Positions 10,328-20,353 of a stretch of 64,000 bases of DNA are shown one piece after another. How positions within the stretch are numbered: position 1 is the first letter of the stretch; each line of letters starts with the position of its first letter. The translations under genes were made by a program, and so were the position numbers. The notes beneath the pieces were generated by a model. It did no database searches, was not told the DNA's origin, and saw only the letters and a program-made list of their open reading frames with translations. The DNA is from Melieria omissa (taxonomy: Eukaryota; Arthropoda; Insecta; Diptera; Ulidiidae), in the NCBI GenBank assembly GCA_963971225.1, contig OZ020267.1, positions 91,315,648 through 91,379,647 of the forward strand. The letters are read 5' to 3'.

Positions 10328-11137
10328 CTTTATTCAAACAAATGTGTTGTACCAACAAAAATTAAAAAAAAACTCAAATCCAAAAATTCATCAACCAAAA
10401 AAAATATATATGGCCAGCCAAAAGTTTATCAAAGAAAAATATATTACCAGCCAAAAATTCGCAAAGCCAAAACCAAAAAAAATCAAACCGCAAACGAAAT
10501 AAATTTAAAAATATAATTTTTGTACCAACAAACTCTCAAAATGTACCAACAAGATAAAGATAAAGATAACGGTAAATATAAAGATAAGCCATCAAAACAA
10601 AATCATCAATCGCAAAAAAAATCACCAAAAAAAATCAATCAACGATATAACTTTCTAGTTTGGTCTGTATGAAGGGTGTAAGGAGATTTTCCGGAGGAAA
10701 ATGAAACAACTAGCAGCTCGCTTCAACGATCAAATGCATTTGCAATGAGGTTATAAGCTACTACCACGGGCTTAAAAAAAATCCGCACTGCAAAGCTATC
10801 GCGAAAACGAAAATTCAAAAACATTTTATAAAAATGAAGAAAAACATATATCCTCAAGCATATCGGTTTTCCCCTCAGCATTCGTGCCGGTTAGCTCAAC
10901 CAACATTTAGTTGAAGCTGTGCTAAGAATCCAAAGCATGAAGCTAATAAAGAAAACATCCGATTGCAAAAAAAATCTTTTCGAAGCGATTCAACGTTCGT
11001 AGGCAGTGGTAAGAAGTTATAGTATTCAACCAAAACATCAAAAATCCAATCATGCCTAACAAACGCAATGCTTCAAAAAGCCAAACGGACCGACGGACAA
11101 TTACCCTTTGGTAAAATTCGGCCCCACTTACGTAGCG
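10328..11137 (-). other. Element A copy 1 untranslated leader
   Basis: About 0.8 kb between the innermost primer-binding site and the gag start. It has no supported gene. The sense (minus) strand is T-rich, and the plus strand shows A-rich stretches and short GATAAA repeats at 10551-10590. It is repeated nearly unchanged upstream of gag in copy 2 (19265-20074). Confidence 0.7.
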
Positions 11138-11416
11138 GCCCCACGTTGGGCGCCATTTTCTGTTATGTGCATGTGTGCGGTCGATCATACGGCATGGCCC
11201 TGTTCGTAGCGGACTCACGTTGGGCGCCATTTCCTAGTAGGTGTTTGTATGTACCCACATGTGGCCTGCCCCACGTTGGGCGCCATTTTCTGTTATGTGC
11301 ATGTGTGCGCGGTCGATCATACGGCATGGCCCTGTTCGTAGCGGACTCACGTTGGGCGCCATTTCCTAGTAGGTGTTTGTATGTACCCACATGTGGCATG
11401 CCTCCCGTTGAGCGCC
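11138..11416 (-). promoter_or_regulatory. Tandem tRNA-Lys-type primer-binding sites, copy 1
   Basis: On the minus strand TGGCGCCCAACGTGGGGC, the complement of the 3' end of insect tRNA-Lys(CTT), occurs perfectly at 11138-11155 and 11268-11285. Two further copies match its first 13 bases or so at 11213-11229 and 11345-11361, and a degenerate one is at 11401-11416. They sit in a duplicated block of about 130 bp (11138-11267 and 11268-11397). Primer-binding sites prime minus-strand DNA synthesis just inside the 5' LTR. Only one is normally present, so which one is used cannot be read from the sequence. The two perfect sites are preceded (minus strand) by ATAACA-GAAAA, which could be an LTR end plus a 5-nt spacer. 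Confidence 0.8.
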
Positions 11417-14400
11417 ACGAATTTAGATCGGTGTGTCTAGCTGTTGGGTTTCTAGCCTTTTGCTTCTGCTGCCGCTGCACCTCCTCAGTCCTTGGGGCAG
11501 GTTACCGCTAGTCGTCCTCATGTTGCATGTATGCCGGCACCCTACATTCGACCGGTGAGCACGAGTATGACTACGGGGCCAGCGGTTTTGTTGGACGCGT
11601 GCATCTGGCTTTGGTTATCCCGTAGCTTCAGCTGGCGTGGGTTCCACTCCAACAAGTCCGCTCCGTAGCCATACCGCCTCACCTACAGCCATTTGGATCT
11701 ACATCCGCAAACACCGCAACGACGACCTAGCAGCCTACAGCCGGAAAATCATAACAAAAGATACATACACACATACACTAACATACAATTATTTTTATGC
11801 ACACGCTTTAACTCCTGACATAGCGGACGGACATGGTAGCAAGTACCATTGCTGCTGTTGTTCCTATTCCTCAGCATCGCCTCATTGAATGGGATGCTCT
11901 TAACCCGCCCTGCCATTTGTTTCCTAAGGTGAAATTTGGAAACCCAATTGGAAAATATTAACCCTCCTTACCCCACTTCAGTGACAGACCAAACATTATT
12001 TAAGCTTAAGCAATCATACTAACAATTTTATTTCCATAATCTTAACCTAATACAAAATCAAATTCTTCATCTAATTTCCAAACTATTTGGCATGTTCAAA
12101 TTATGATTAAATTTTAATTGTAATTTTATTTATTAAGTTTCAAAAAAAAAAAAGTATCAACAAAAGCTTAAAATTAAATTAACTCGAGAAGAAAAAATGC
12201 CTTTTTCAGTTACTTAGATCATACCGTTTTCTTAGACTTAGACAAATATTCCAAAAAAAAATTAACCAACATTTCATCATAAAAAAAAAACCAAAAACCA
12301 TACTTTCAAAAATAGGAAAAAAAAAATAAATTTTCTTTCTCCCTTTTTCTTCCAATTTAAATTACTTTTCCAATCAAACTTTAAAATTAAAAAAATTCTT
12401 TTTGTTTCTCAAAATTCCTTTTTCTTATTTTAACTAATTCTCAGAATTTTCCGCAAATTGTATTGTTATTTTTTTTTTCTTAGACATTATCCCTTTTTCG
12501 TTTCTTTTCTTTCCTTTTTTTTTCAAATAAACGCACGAAAACCCATATATATAAAAATATATAAAAATATATTAAAATGTTATTGGTTCACTCACGGTTT
12601 TTCTCGCTCCATCGATGCGTTGGGCCCAGCGACATGATGCGCGTCTTCAGGAACGTGATGTGCTAAATAGGGTTTTGTGGAACGAAAATTTGTCATAGGT
12701 GTAAGTGCGTTTTTCTGTCTTTTTCGATATAACCCAGTTGTTTTGGTTTTTTTTTTTTTTTTGTCTTCGCTTTTCTTTTGCTAAATATTTCGTAAATTTA
12801 ATTTTTCATAGGATAAATTCATGTTTCAGTTATAATTTTTAATGAAAAAAAAAACGCTTTTAAAAATAGAATAGTGAGAAGAAATAACCTTTTTGACATT
12901 TTCATTTTGGTTTCCCTTTTTTTCTAAAAAAAAATGGTAGTTAACTTTTAATAGTTTTAATTGTTAACAAAAATTAAATCTTAAGAATAAAATATTAATA
13001 GAAAAAAATATATGTATATTTTTGCTTTGTTTAGCACAATTTTTCATATACATGTTTTCTTTTAAATAAATACACCACATTTTTTTTTGTCAAAATTTTA
13101 ATAAAAAAAAAAACACATGTTATCATGAATAATATAAATTTTGTATAAGGATTTTAGTTAGAAAAAAAATGTCTTCCCATTTTGGAGTTAGTTATTAGCA
13201 AATTTAATTTAATAAAAATTTAGAAATATGACGCACCTATTTTAAGAAATTTTAATTAGCTTTTATATTATAAAAAAATTCAACAACTTTGCACGCTCCT
13301 AGAATATCCTGGTATGAGTCTCGCAGCTTCTAGAGACTCCAACGATGACTGGTCTTTCAGCATTCTCAGCAGCATTCCCGGGCAGCAGTAGTATTCGTTA
13401 TTCAGCATTTCTTTTTCGTCGACTTTTCACTCACAGTTTCGGTTGGCATAGTAATAACTTGGCTTAGTTTTAGTTTAGCTAGTATTTTCTTTTGGTTAAC
13501 AGATTGGATCAGGTTTGTGACACTAGCATTTTTCCCACTTTGGCCGGATTCACAAATTTTTGGGCTGTATTATGAATCGGAATTTTTATGGCAGAATTCG
13601 GAATAGTTATTGCACACGCATTTTATAAGATAGTTTTTAGCACCACAGTTGGTTGCTGAACTTTGGCCTTGCGAAATGTTGCCCACACACTTGGTACTGG
13701 ATAATTCGGCTTTAAATTATGCCATTGCTTTGGCCACTTTGTCCGCGCACTTTACCACTTTCATTTTGGTTTTGTCTGTACCAAAGTCTTCTGTCACTAG
13801 TGGCCGAACGAACTTTCACAGGCCAAATTCTGAGCGCCGACGAAACGCCAATATCACTGGTCACGGCTCTTCCTCGACGTAATGCTCTGCCACTACTTAT
13901 CGACTCATCATCGACTTATCAACGACTTCCGCGATCTTACTGCGGCGGCCGCTTATAAAGGCAAATTTTGCCGCAACAGCGCATAATCGCCTGATCTTCC
14001 AAATTCCAGCAGATCACCCCACTTCTTTGCAGAAATGCGACAAAATTTGGTGCATGGGGTGACCTTTACGTGGTTGGTGGAATGCAGCAGCCAGAACGGC
14101 AAAGACTTCACCAGCTGCACGACACAACAACAACATGCTTGGAATAGCAAGTGCCGGCAGCCGAAATGCATCCTACCAACACTTCGCGCAAGGTCATAAA
14201 GTGCAGCGCGGCCGAAGTGCACTACCACCGCCACACCCCACTATCTGCTGGATACGCAGATTCGATTTAAGAGCGCCGCGCTAGCGCAGTACGAACGCAC
14301 AGCAAAAGAGAATGCGCAAGTGAAGCGCGAAAGTTCTGCGCTCACGTTCGCCAGCGAGGGTGGCTCAGCATGACAACAACAACAACCATGTTGGCTGCCG

Positions 14401-14574
14401 AGTGTGAATACGAGCACTAGCTAGCGCTCACTCGATCACTGCTGAACAAGTCTAGTTTGATTAGCGCTAGGCTGATTAGCGCTGGGCTGATTAGCGCTAG
14501 CGATTAGTGCAGTGCGTCGCATTAATGCGCGGCCCTGTTTTATGTATCTGAGTCTTTATATGCAGCCCAGTACA
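11291..14574 (-). repeat. Shared middle LTR of the element A array
   Basis: This segment is both the 5' LTR of copy 1 and the 3' LTR of copy 2. It is nearly identical to 20228-23509, and its right part to the leftmost LTR. With edges at plus-strand TGTTATG (11291) and AGTACA (14574) it has TGT...ACA ends and a length of about 3.28 kb, unusually long for an insect gypsy-type LTR. The inner edge could instead be at 11161 or near 11417, depending on which primer-binding site is real. 11900-13300 is extremely A/T-rich with homopolymer runs and holds no gene. A TATA-like TATAAAG lies close to the minus-strand LTR start (about 14555). Confidence 0.65.
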
Positions 14575-14654
14575 ACACAAAAATTGCGGCACAGCTGCAA
14601 GTTTTGGAAAAGGGATGCGAATTAAACTTTCCTCTCCTGTATGTCTTTCCTATG

Positions 14655-17600
14655 TTAAATCTCTCGCTTCCCTGTTTCTTCATCTTCCAACTCGTACATA
14701 TTGTTACCTTTCTTGCCTATAACTTTCGCCTTTAGGAATTTGGGTGCAAACTTAGCACAAAATCGTTTGCTTGCATCGCTAAGAACAAAATTACGCCTAA
14801 ATACTGTGTCGCCTATCTCGAACTGTTTTGTCGAACTACGCAAATTGTAACGATTTGCAGAACTCTCGTAAGCTTTAGCTATATTTGCGCTTAAAGCTTC
14901 GCGTATTAGCTTGATTTTGTCCTGCCTTTCTATCACAGTATCATCAAATGATTGCAGTTTTCGCAACAACACATAGTCGCGTCCGTGCGACAACATTTGT
15001 TGGCCCGTCAACGCAAAATATGGCGAGCAGCCGATAGTTTGATGATAAGCGCTGCGCAATGCTTCTGCAATATTAGCCAAATTGCGGTCCCAAGTCGTTT
15101 GGTCTTTGCCAATATATGACCGGATGCCTACCAGAATGGATCTATTAACACGCTCGCTTGCGTTCGCTTGTGGACTATACAGCGCCGTGTACATGTGTCG
15201 TATGCCTCGCTCTTTTAAGAACTCGTTGAAATGTGTGGACTTGAATTGTTTACCATTGTCGGTTAAAATTATTTCGGGAGTCCCGAATACGCTGAAGACA
15301 TTTTCGCACAGAAAATCGCAAATGACATTAGAGTTGGCTTTCCTAATGGCTTTCAACAGCGGGAATTTTGTCAAATGATCGTGGACAATAAGTATAGCCA
15401 CATTGCCTTGTTTCGAACGCGGATAAGGACCTAACAAATCAATATATAATTTTTGAAAAGGACGTTGCGTACTGTATTGACCAGACATTGGCGGACGTAG
15501 AATTCGGTTTGGAGCTTTGCTCTGCCCACAAACTGTACATTTGCCAATAAAGTCCTTGACGTCGACAACCATATTCGGCCAAAACAAATTTTTCCGCAAG
15601 TGCTCTAGTGTTTTGCCTATACCACCGTGACATTTATTTGGAGGACAATGAGCACTACTAATTGCTTCTGCAATTAATTCTTTTGGTAGCCACAGCTTCC
15701 AATTTGATACTTCCCGTTCAGGGTTACCATCTGCGAATTCGTTGCGTTTGTAAACGTGTTTGCCGACAATACGCAGATCAGGCAATCGTGCTTCGTTTTC
15801 AGAAATTCGCTGCTTCAAATCAAGATAATCCGCAGACTCAAAAGCTGGAGATTCCAAGTCAACAATGGGTAGAGCTTCAATTTCGCATAAGTTATTTTCA
15901 AATTCTTGCCGCGACAAGCAATCAGGCACTACATTTTGGGAGCCACGTCGGTGCTCAATTTTAAATTTAAAGCCCTGAAGCTTCAAAGACCAGCGTGCGA
16001 GTCTACCAGACAAATCCGGCTGTCGCATGAGCCACTGCAAACTTGCATGATCCGTCACTATAGTGAATTCCTGGCCTTCAACATACGCTCGGAATTTCTT
16101 CAAGCTCAACAGTGCAGCAAGACATTCTAGCTCTGTAACGCTATAGTTACTCTGCGCTTTGTTCAATTTGCGCGAGAAATACGCAATCGGTACTTCGACT
16201 CCTTCAGTATTTTTCTGAGCTAAGACTGCTCCTAACCCTAGCGTACTAGCGTCGCATTGTATTATAAATGGCTTGTTGTAGTCCGGATTGGCTAACACTG
16301 GCGCGGATGTTAGTTTTTCTTTTAAAACATCAAACGCGACCTGAGCTTCGGCTGACCACTCGAATCCTTTACCTTTCTTTAAAAGATTGGTAAGCGGAGT
16401 TGTTATGGCTGCGTAATTGTCGATGAAACGACGATACCAGCCAGTCATACCTAAAAATCGGCGCAAGCTTTTCACTGTAGTGGGTGGCGGATAATCGTGT
16501 ATGGCTGACACTTTCTCCGGGTCAGTACGAAGTGTACCATCACCTACAATGTAGCCCAGATATTTCACTTCCTTTATGCAGAACTTGCTTTTGTCAACAT
16601 TAATCGTCAAGCCTGCTTTTCTTAAGTGATGCGCTACATCAGCGAGAACAGACAGATGATCAGCAAAAGTTTCAGACACAATTAGGAGATCATCTAAATA
16701 CACGAAAACTTGGTCTTTCAGTTGAGGAGGGATTACTCGATCCATCAAACGACACAGTGCTTGTGGCGCATTGCACAAGCCAAAAGGCATAACGCAATAG
16801 CGATATAAAGGTCGATTAGGCACCGTAAAACAAGTGTAATCGCGGGACGATTCAGCTAAAGGAATTTGCCAAAATGCACGACGAAGGTCGAGCGAAGATA
16901 TGAATTTGGCTTTTGGCAATCTGCTCAAAATACCTTCAATATGCGGTAGCGGATATGCGTCCTTGATTGTGACTGCATTGACTTTTCGCGAATCTAGACA
17001 CAGACGGACTTTTTCTCCCTTGCGGACTAACACGACAGGACTGGACCACGGACTATTAGGGGACTCTTCTATTACACCAAGGCTCAACATTTCATCGATC
17101 TCCTTGTGCACTAACTTCTCAATTGCCGGAGAAATCGGAAAATATCTCTGCTTAATCGGACGGACATTCGGCTCAACGTCGATTATGTGTTCCATGAGGG
17201 TTGTTTTTCCTAACCCCTCAACTTCACATGATGGAAATGACTTCTTTACTGTCTCTAAACTTCCCTTCTGCTGTTCTGTCAACACAATCAAATTTTCATC
17301 TGCCTTCTTATCGTTTGCGCAGATATCAATTTGAGCTATGATATCTGGTGCAATCTGAAACGCTCTCCAAAAATCTACGCCTAAGATAAGTTCTTGCGAT
17401 AAATTTGGTACTACATAAAAATTAATAAGCTTGATTTTGACATATGGACGCGAATCGAATGGCTTATGCTCAATCGCACAAATATTGGCAACATGCCTTC
17501 GTTGTTGCTTCAACTTCTGCCAAAATTTACGCATACGCGTTGATGTTCTTCGCGGGATTGCTGTCTCTACTACTGATTCACTGTTAAAAATTCGATTTCG

Positions 17601-17702
17601 TATAGCTTCATATTTTTTTAACCTATCTTCATAAGAAATAATTTCATTACGCTTACATTCATCTAGCTTAGTTTCTATTGGATCCTCGTGAGCAGGTGGC
17701 AT
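14655..17702 (-). CDS. pol: Element A copy 2 pol, protease active site deleted
   Basis: A 1015-residue pol, identical in design to copy 1 except that 65 residues are missing after RPYVKIK (about residue 91). The lost block contains the retropepsin LDSGA motif and most of the protease fold. RT (YLDD), RNase H and integrase (HHCC, D-D-E) are retained and in frame. The deletion is 195 nt and its joint lies in a short AAGC shared by both copy 1 edges, pointing to microhomology-mediated or template-switch loss. Copy 2 also carries a Leu-to-His change next to the integrase core (LIVHDHL where copy 1 has LIVLDHL). Without protease this polyprotein could not self-process and would depend on protease from another copy. 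Confidence 0.92.
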   Translation of the reverse strand: MPPAHEDPIETKLDECKRNEIISYEDRLKKYEAIRNRIFNSESVVETAIPRRTSTRMRKFWQKLKQQRRHVANICAIEHKPFDSRPYVKIKLINFYVVPNLSQELILGVDFWRAFQIAPDIIAQIDICANDKKADENLIVLTEQQKGSLETVKKSFPSCEVEGLGKTTLMEHIIDVEPNVRPIKQRYFPISPAIEKLVHKEIDEMLSLGVIEESPNSPWSSPVVLVRKGEKVRLCLDSRKVNAVTIKDAYPLPHIEGILSRLPKAKFISSLDLRRAFWQIPLAESSRDYTCFTVPNRPLYRYCVMPFGLCNAPQALCRLMDRVIPPQLKDQVFVYLDDLLIVSETFADHLSVLADVAHHLRKAGLTINVDKSKFCIKEVKYLGYIVGDGTLRTDPEKVSAIHDYPPPTTVKSLRRFLGMTGWYRRFIDNYAAITTPLTNLLKKGKGFEWSAEAQVAFDVLKEKLTSAPVLANPDYNKPFIIQCDASTLGLGAVLAQKNTEGVEVPIAYFSRKLNKAQSNYSVTELECLAALLSLKKFRAYVEGQEFTIVTDHASLQWLMRQPDLSGRLARWSLKLQGFKFKIEHRRGSQNVVPDCLSRQEFENNLCEIEALPIVDLESPAFESADYLDLKQRISENEARLPDLRIVGKHVYKRNEFADGNPEREVSNWKLWLPKELIAEAISSAHCPPNKCHGGIGKTLEHLRKNLFWPNMVVDVKDFIGKCTVCGQSKAPNRILRPPMSGQYSTQRPFQKLYIDLLGPYPRSKQGNVAILIVHDHLTKFPLLKAIRKANSNVICDFLCENVFSVFGTPEIILTDNGKQFKSTHFNEFLKERGIRHMYTALYSPQANASERVNRSILVGIRSYIGKDQTTWDRNLANIAEALRSAYHQTIGCSPYFALTGQQMLSHGRDYVLLRKLQSFDDTVIERQDKIKLIREALSANIAKAYESSANRYNLRSSTKQFEIGDTVFRRNFVLSDASKRFCAKFAPKFLKAKVIGKKGNNMYELEDEETGKREI

Positions 17703-17713
17703 ATGCGATACAT

Positions 17714-19264
17714 TTATTTCCGTTGATTTACGTCGTAGCGAGGACTCGCATACCGATCCTCGCTCGCTTTCACGTTTCCCGGATTACATTTCTTACAATT
17801 TGGCTTGTATTCGCCTACCGCACCACATCCATAACAAAATATCGAACGAGCTTCTAAACAATCAAAATATCTGTGACCGTCCTTACGGCAATTCCAACAA
17901 ACTAATTTTAAAATACTACGTCTAGTTACTTCTTCTACCTCCATTTTGACTTCATTGTCATCTAAATCTGCTATATCTAATTCGTTACCAAGATCAACTT
18001 CGTTTACTTGGCGACGCGGAAAATTACCTCGCGGATTTGGTAAAGAATGTGCAACGCTCGCCTTTGCAATTTCGTTTTGCAGACTTTCGCCTTTTAGACA
18101 AAGTCGACGCAACTCGGCCATTGAGTTAATGTTGACGTACAGCAACTGCTGTCGAATACGCGGTCGTAAGCCTCTTTGCAAAATTCCCACAAGTTCAGAT
18201 TCAGATATCGGTGAATTAAGGTTTTCAGATATTCGCAAAACTGCGTTTCGATACTCATCGAATGATTCAGCGGCGCCTTGGCGTCGGCTGCGCATGGCCT
18301 CTTTGATATCTGTATCTGTCTTGTGCTCCCCAAAATGAGTACGCAGAGCTTGACATAACGACGACCATTCGATCCTGTCTACTGAACGCCGGTATCTCCA
18401 ATACCAATCCTTGGCCTCGTTAACAAACAAACTTTGTACGTGCTCGCACAATAAACTAAAATCCCCACCTAGGGTATCTATAACCTGCAATTCAATCCTA
18501 AAGATAAAATTATCTACTGACAATTTAGGACCACCATCAAACTTGATATCCCAACTCGAGATAAGATGCGCAATTTTGCCTGAATTGGTGACGGTCGATC
18601 CGTCACTGACGCGAAACGGAACCGGAACCTGACCATCACGGTTGTTGTTGTTGTTGTGTGCATACGGCAACTCTTGCGGAAATGTTGGTGTTGAGTTGTG
18701 AGCTGAAAACTGGTTGTGCTCACGTTGTGCACCTTGCAAATTCAACCTGCTCAACACGTTACTCAAGCTAGCCTCTAGCTTTCCTTCAATCAGCTGTGTC
18801 ACTCGTGATTCCAAACCATCCAGAATTGTGGCTTGCCTAGCTGACACAATAGCTCCCACCACACTTCTGATTCGGCTTTCGTCTGAAAGGTCACTTGCCC
18901 CATTGGCTGCTGCATCGGCAACCGCATTACTGGTTCGAGTTGGCGTGCCAGACATCTGCGCTGCTGCTGCTGCTGCTTGCGATGTGGATGGACGAGGGTC
19001 TTCCGCTTCCTCTGACGGATTTGCTTGCGATCGCGTTTGCATACCAGTAGACTTGGCTGAAGCTTTCACAAATTCTCGACTGCTACACGCAGCTCGACAT
19101 TGTGGACATGAAGAATAACGCTTCAGGTAGTTTAAGAGACACGATCTGTGGAAAGTATGGCTACACGCCGTCCGTAATACATCACTGCCTTCAATAAAAA
19201 TCGCACGGCATAATGTGCAAACCGATTGCATAGTCAAATTGTCAGTACTGTGTCTCAGCGACAT
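17714..19264 (-). CDS. gag: Element A copy 2 gag (RING-H2, CCHC)
   Basis: A 516-residue gag nearly identical to copy 1; the visible changes are Asn to Tyr within DWYWRNRR and Lys to Glu near the C-terminus. All eight RING-H2 ligands (C16 to C56) and the first CCHC knuckle are conserved, and the second knuckle has the same His-to-Glu change, so both features predate the duplication. The ORF is open, so this copy could supply gag even though its pol lacks protease. Confidence 0.92.
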   Translation of the reverse strand: MSLRHSTDNLTMQSVCTLCRAIFIEGSDVLRTACSHTFHRSCLLNYLKRYSSCPQCRAACSSREFVKASAKSTGMQTRSQANPSEEAEDPRPSTSQAAAAAAQMSGTPTRTSNAVADAAANGASDLSDESRIRSVVGAIVSARQATILDGLESRVTQLIEGKLEASLSNVLSRLNLQGAQREHNQFSAHNSTPTFPQELPYAHNNNNNRDGQVPVPFRVSDGSTVTNSGKIAHLISSWDIKFDGGPKLSVDNFIFRIELQVIDTLGGDFSLLCEHVQSLFVNEAKDWYWRYRRSVDRIEWSSLCQALRTHFGEHKTDTDIKEAMRSRRQGAAESFDEYRNAVLRISENLNSPISESELVGILQRGLRPRIRQQLLYVNINSMAELRRLCLKGESLQNEIAKASVAHSLPNPRGNFPRRQVNEVDLGNELDIADLDDNEVKMEVEEVTRRSILKLVCWNCRKDGHRYFDCLEARSIFCYGCGAVGEYKPNCKKCNPGNVKASEDRYASPRYDVNQRK

Positions 19265-20074
19265 CTTTATTCAAACAAATGTGTTGTACCAACAAAAATT
19301 AAAAAAAAACTCAAATCCAAAAATTCATCAACCAAAAAAAATATATATGGCCAGCCAAAAGTTTATCAAAGAAAAATATATCACCAGCCAAAAATTCGCA
19401 AAGCCAAAACCAAAAAAAATCAAACCGCAAACGAAATAAATTTAAAGATATAATTTTTGTACCAACAAACTCTCAAAATGTACCAACAAGATAAAGATAA
19501 AGATAACGGTAAATATAAAGATAAGCCATCAAAACAAAATCATCAATCGCAAAAAAAATCACCAAAAAAAATCAATCAACGATATAACTTTCTAGTTTGG
19601 TCTGTATGAAGGGTGTAAGGAGATTTTCCGGAGGAAAATGAAACAACTAGCAGCTCGCTTCAACGATCAAATGCATTTGCAATGAGGTTATAAGCTACTA
19701 CCACGGGCTTAAAAAAAATCCGCACTGCAAAGCTATCGCGAAAACGAAAATTCAAAAACATTTTATAAAAATGAAGAAAAACATATATCCTCAAGCATAT
19801 CGGTTTTCCCCTCAGCATTCGTGCCGGTTAGCTCAACCAACATTTAGTTGAAGCTGTGCTAAGAATCCAAAGCATGAAGCTAATAAAGAAAACATCCGAT
19901 TGCAAAAAAAATCTTTTCGAAGCGATTCAACGTTCGTAGGCAGTGGTAAGAAGTTATAGTATTCAACCAAAACATCAAAAATCCAATCATGCCTAACAAA
20001 CGCAATGCTTCAAAAAGCCAAACGGACCGACGGACAATTACCCTTTGGTAAAATTCGGCCCCACTTACGTAGCG

Positions 20075-20353
20075 GCCCCACGTTGGGCGCCATTTTCTGT
20101 TATGTGCATGTGTGCGGTCGATCATACGGCATGGCCCTGTTCGTAGCGGACTCACGTTGGGCGCCATTTCCTAGTAGGTGTTTGTATGTACCCACATGTG
20201 GCCTGCCCCACGTTGGGCGCCATTTTCTGTTATGTGCATGTGTGCGCGGTCGATCATACGGCATGGCCCTGTTCGTAGCGGACTCACGTTGGGCGCCATT
20301 TCCTAGTAGGTGTTTGTATGTACCCACATGTGGCATGCCTCCCGTTGAGCGCC
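20075..20353 (-). promoter_or_regulatory. Tandem tRNA-Lys-type primer-binding sites, copy 2
   Basis: The same array as in copy 1: perfect 18-nt sites at 20075-20092 and 20205-20222, shorter matches near 20150-20166 and 20282-20298, and a degenerate one ending near 20353. Conservation between the copies shows that the array existed before the tandem duplication or arose with it. Confidence 0.8.

Larger units (their letters stand above)
1..14574 (-). mobile_element. Element A copy 1, Ty3/gypsy-type LTR retrotransposon
   Basis: Reading on the minus strand: LTR (right edge 14574), leader with tRNA-Lys-type primer-binding sites, gag (10327-8777), pol (8765-5523), 3' LTR (5442 leftward, split by the LINE). 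The domain order protease-RT-RNase H-integrase places it in Ty3/gypsy. The very long LTR, the tRNA-Lys primer and the C-terminal integrase style recall the Osvaldo/Ulysses group of flies, but this placement is inferred from memory of that group, not from an alignment. No env-like ORF is seen between pol and the 3' LTR. Gag and pol of copy 1 are both open. Confidence 0.85.

Noticed and set aside
11068..11511. 147-codon plus-strand and 105-codon minus-strand ORFs over the primer-site array (also in copy 2)
   Set aside because: Their internal repeats simply translate the duplicated primer-site block. No independent evidence of coding.
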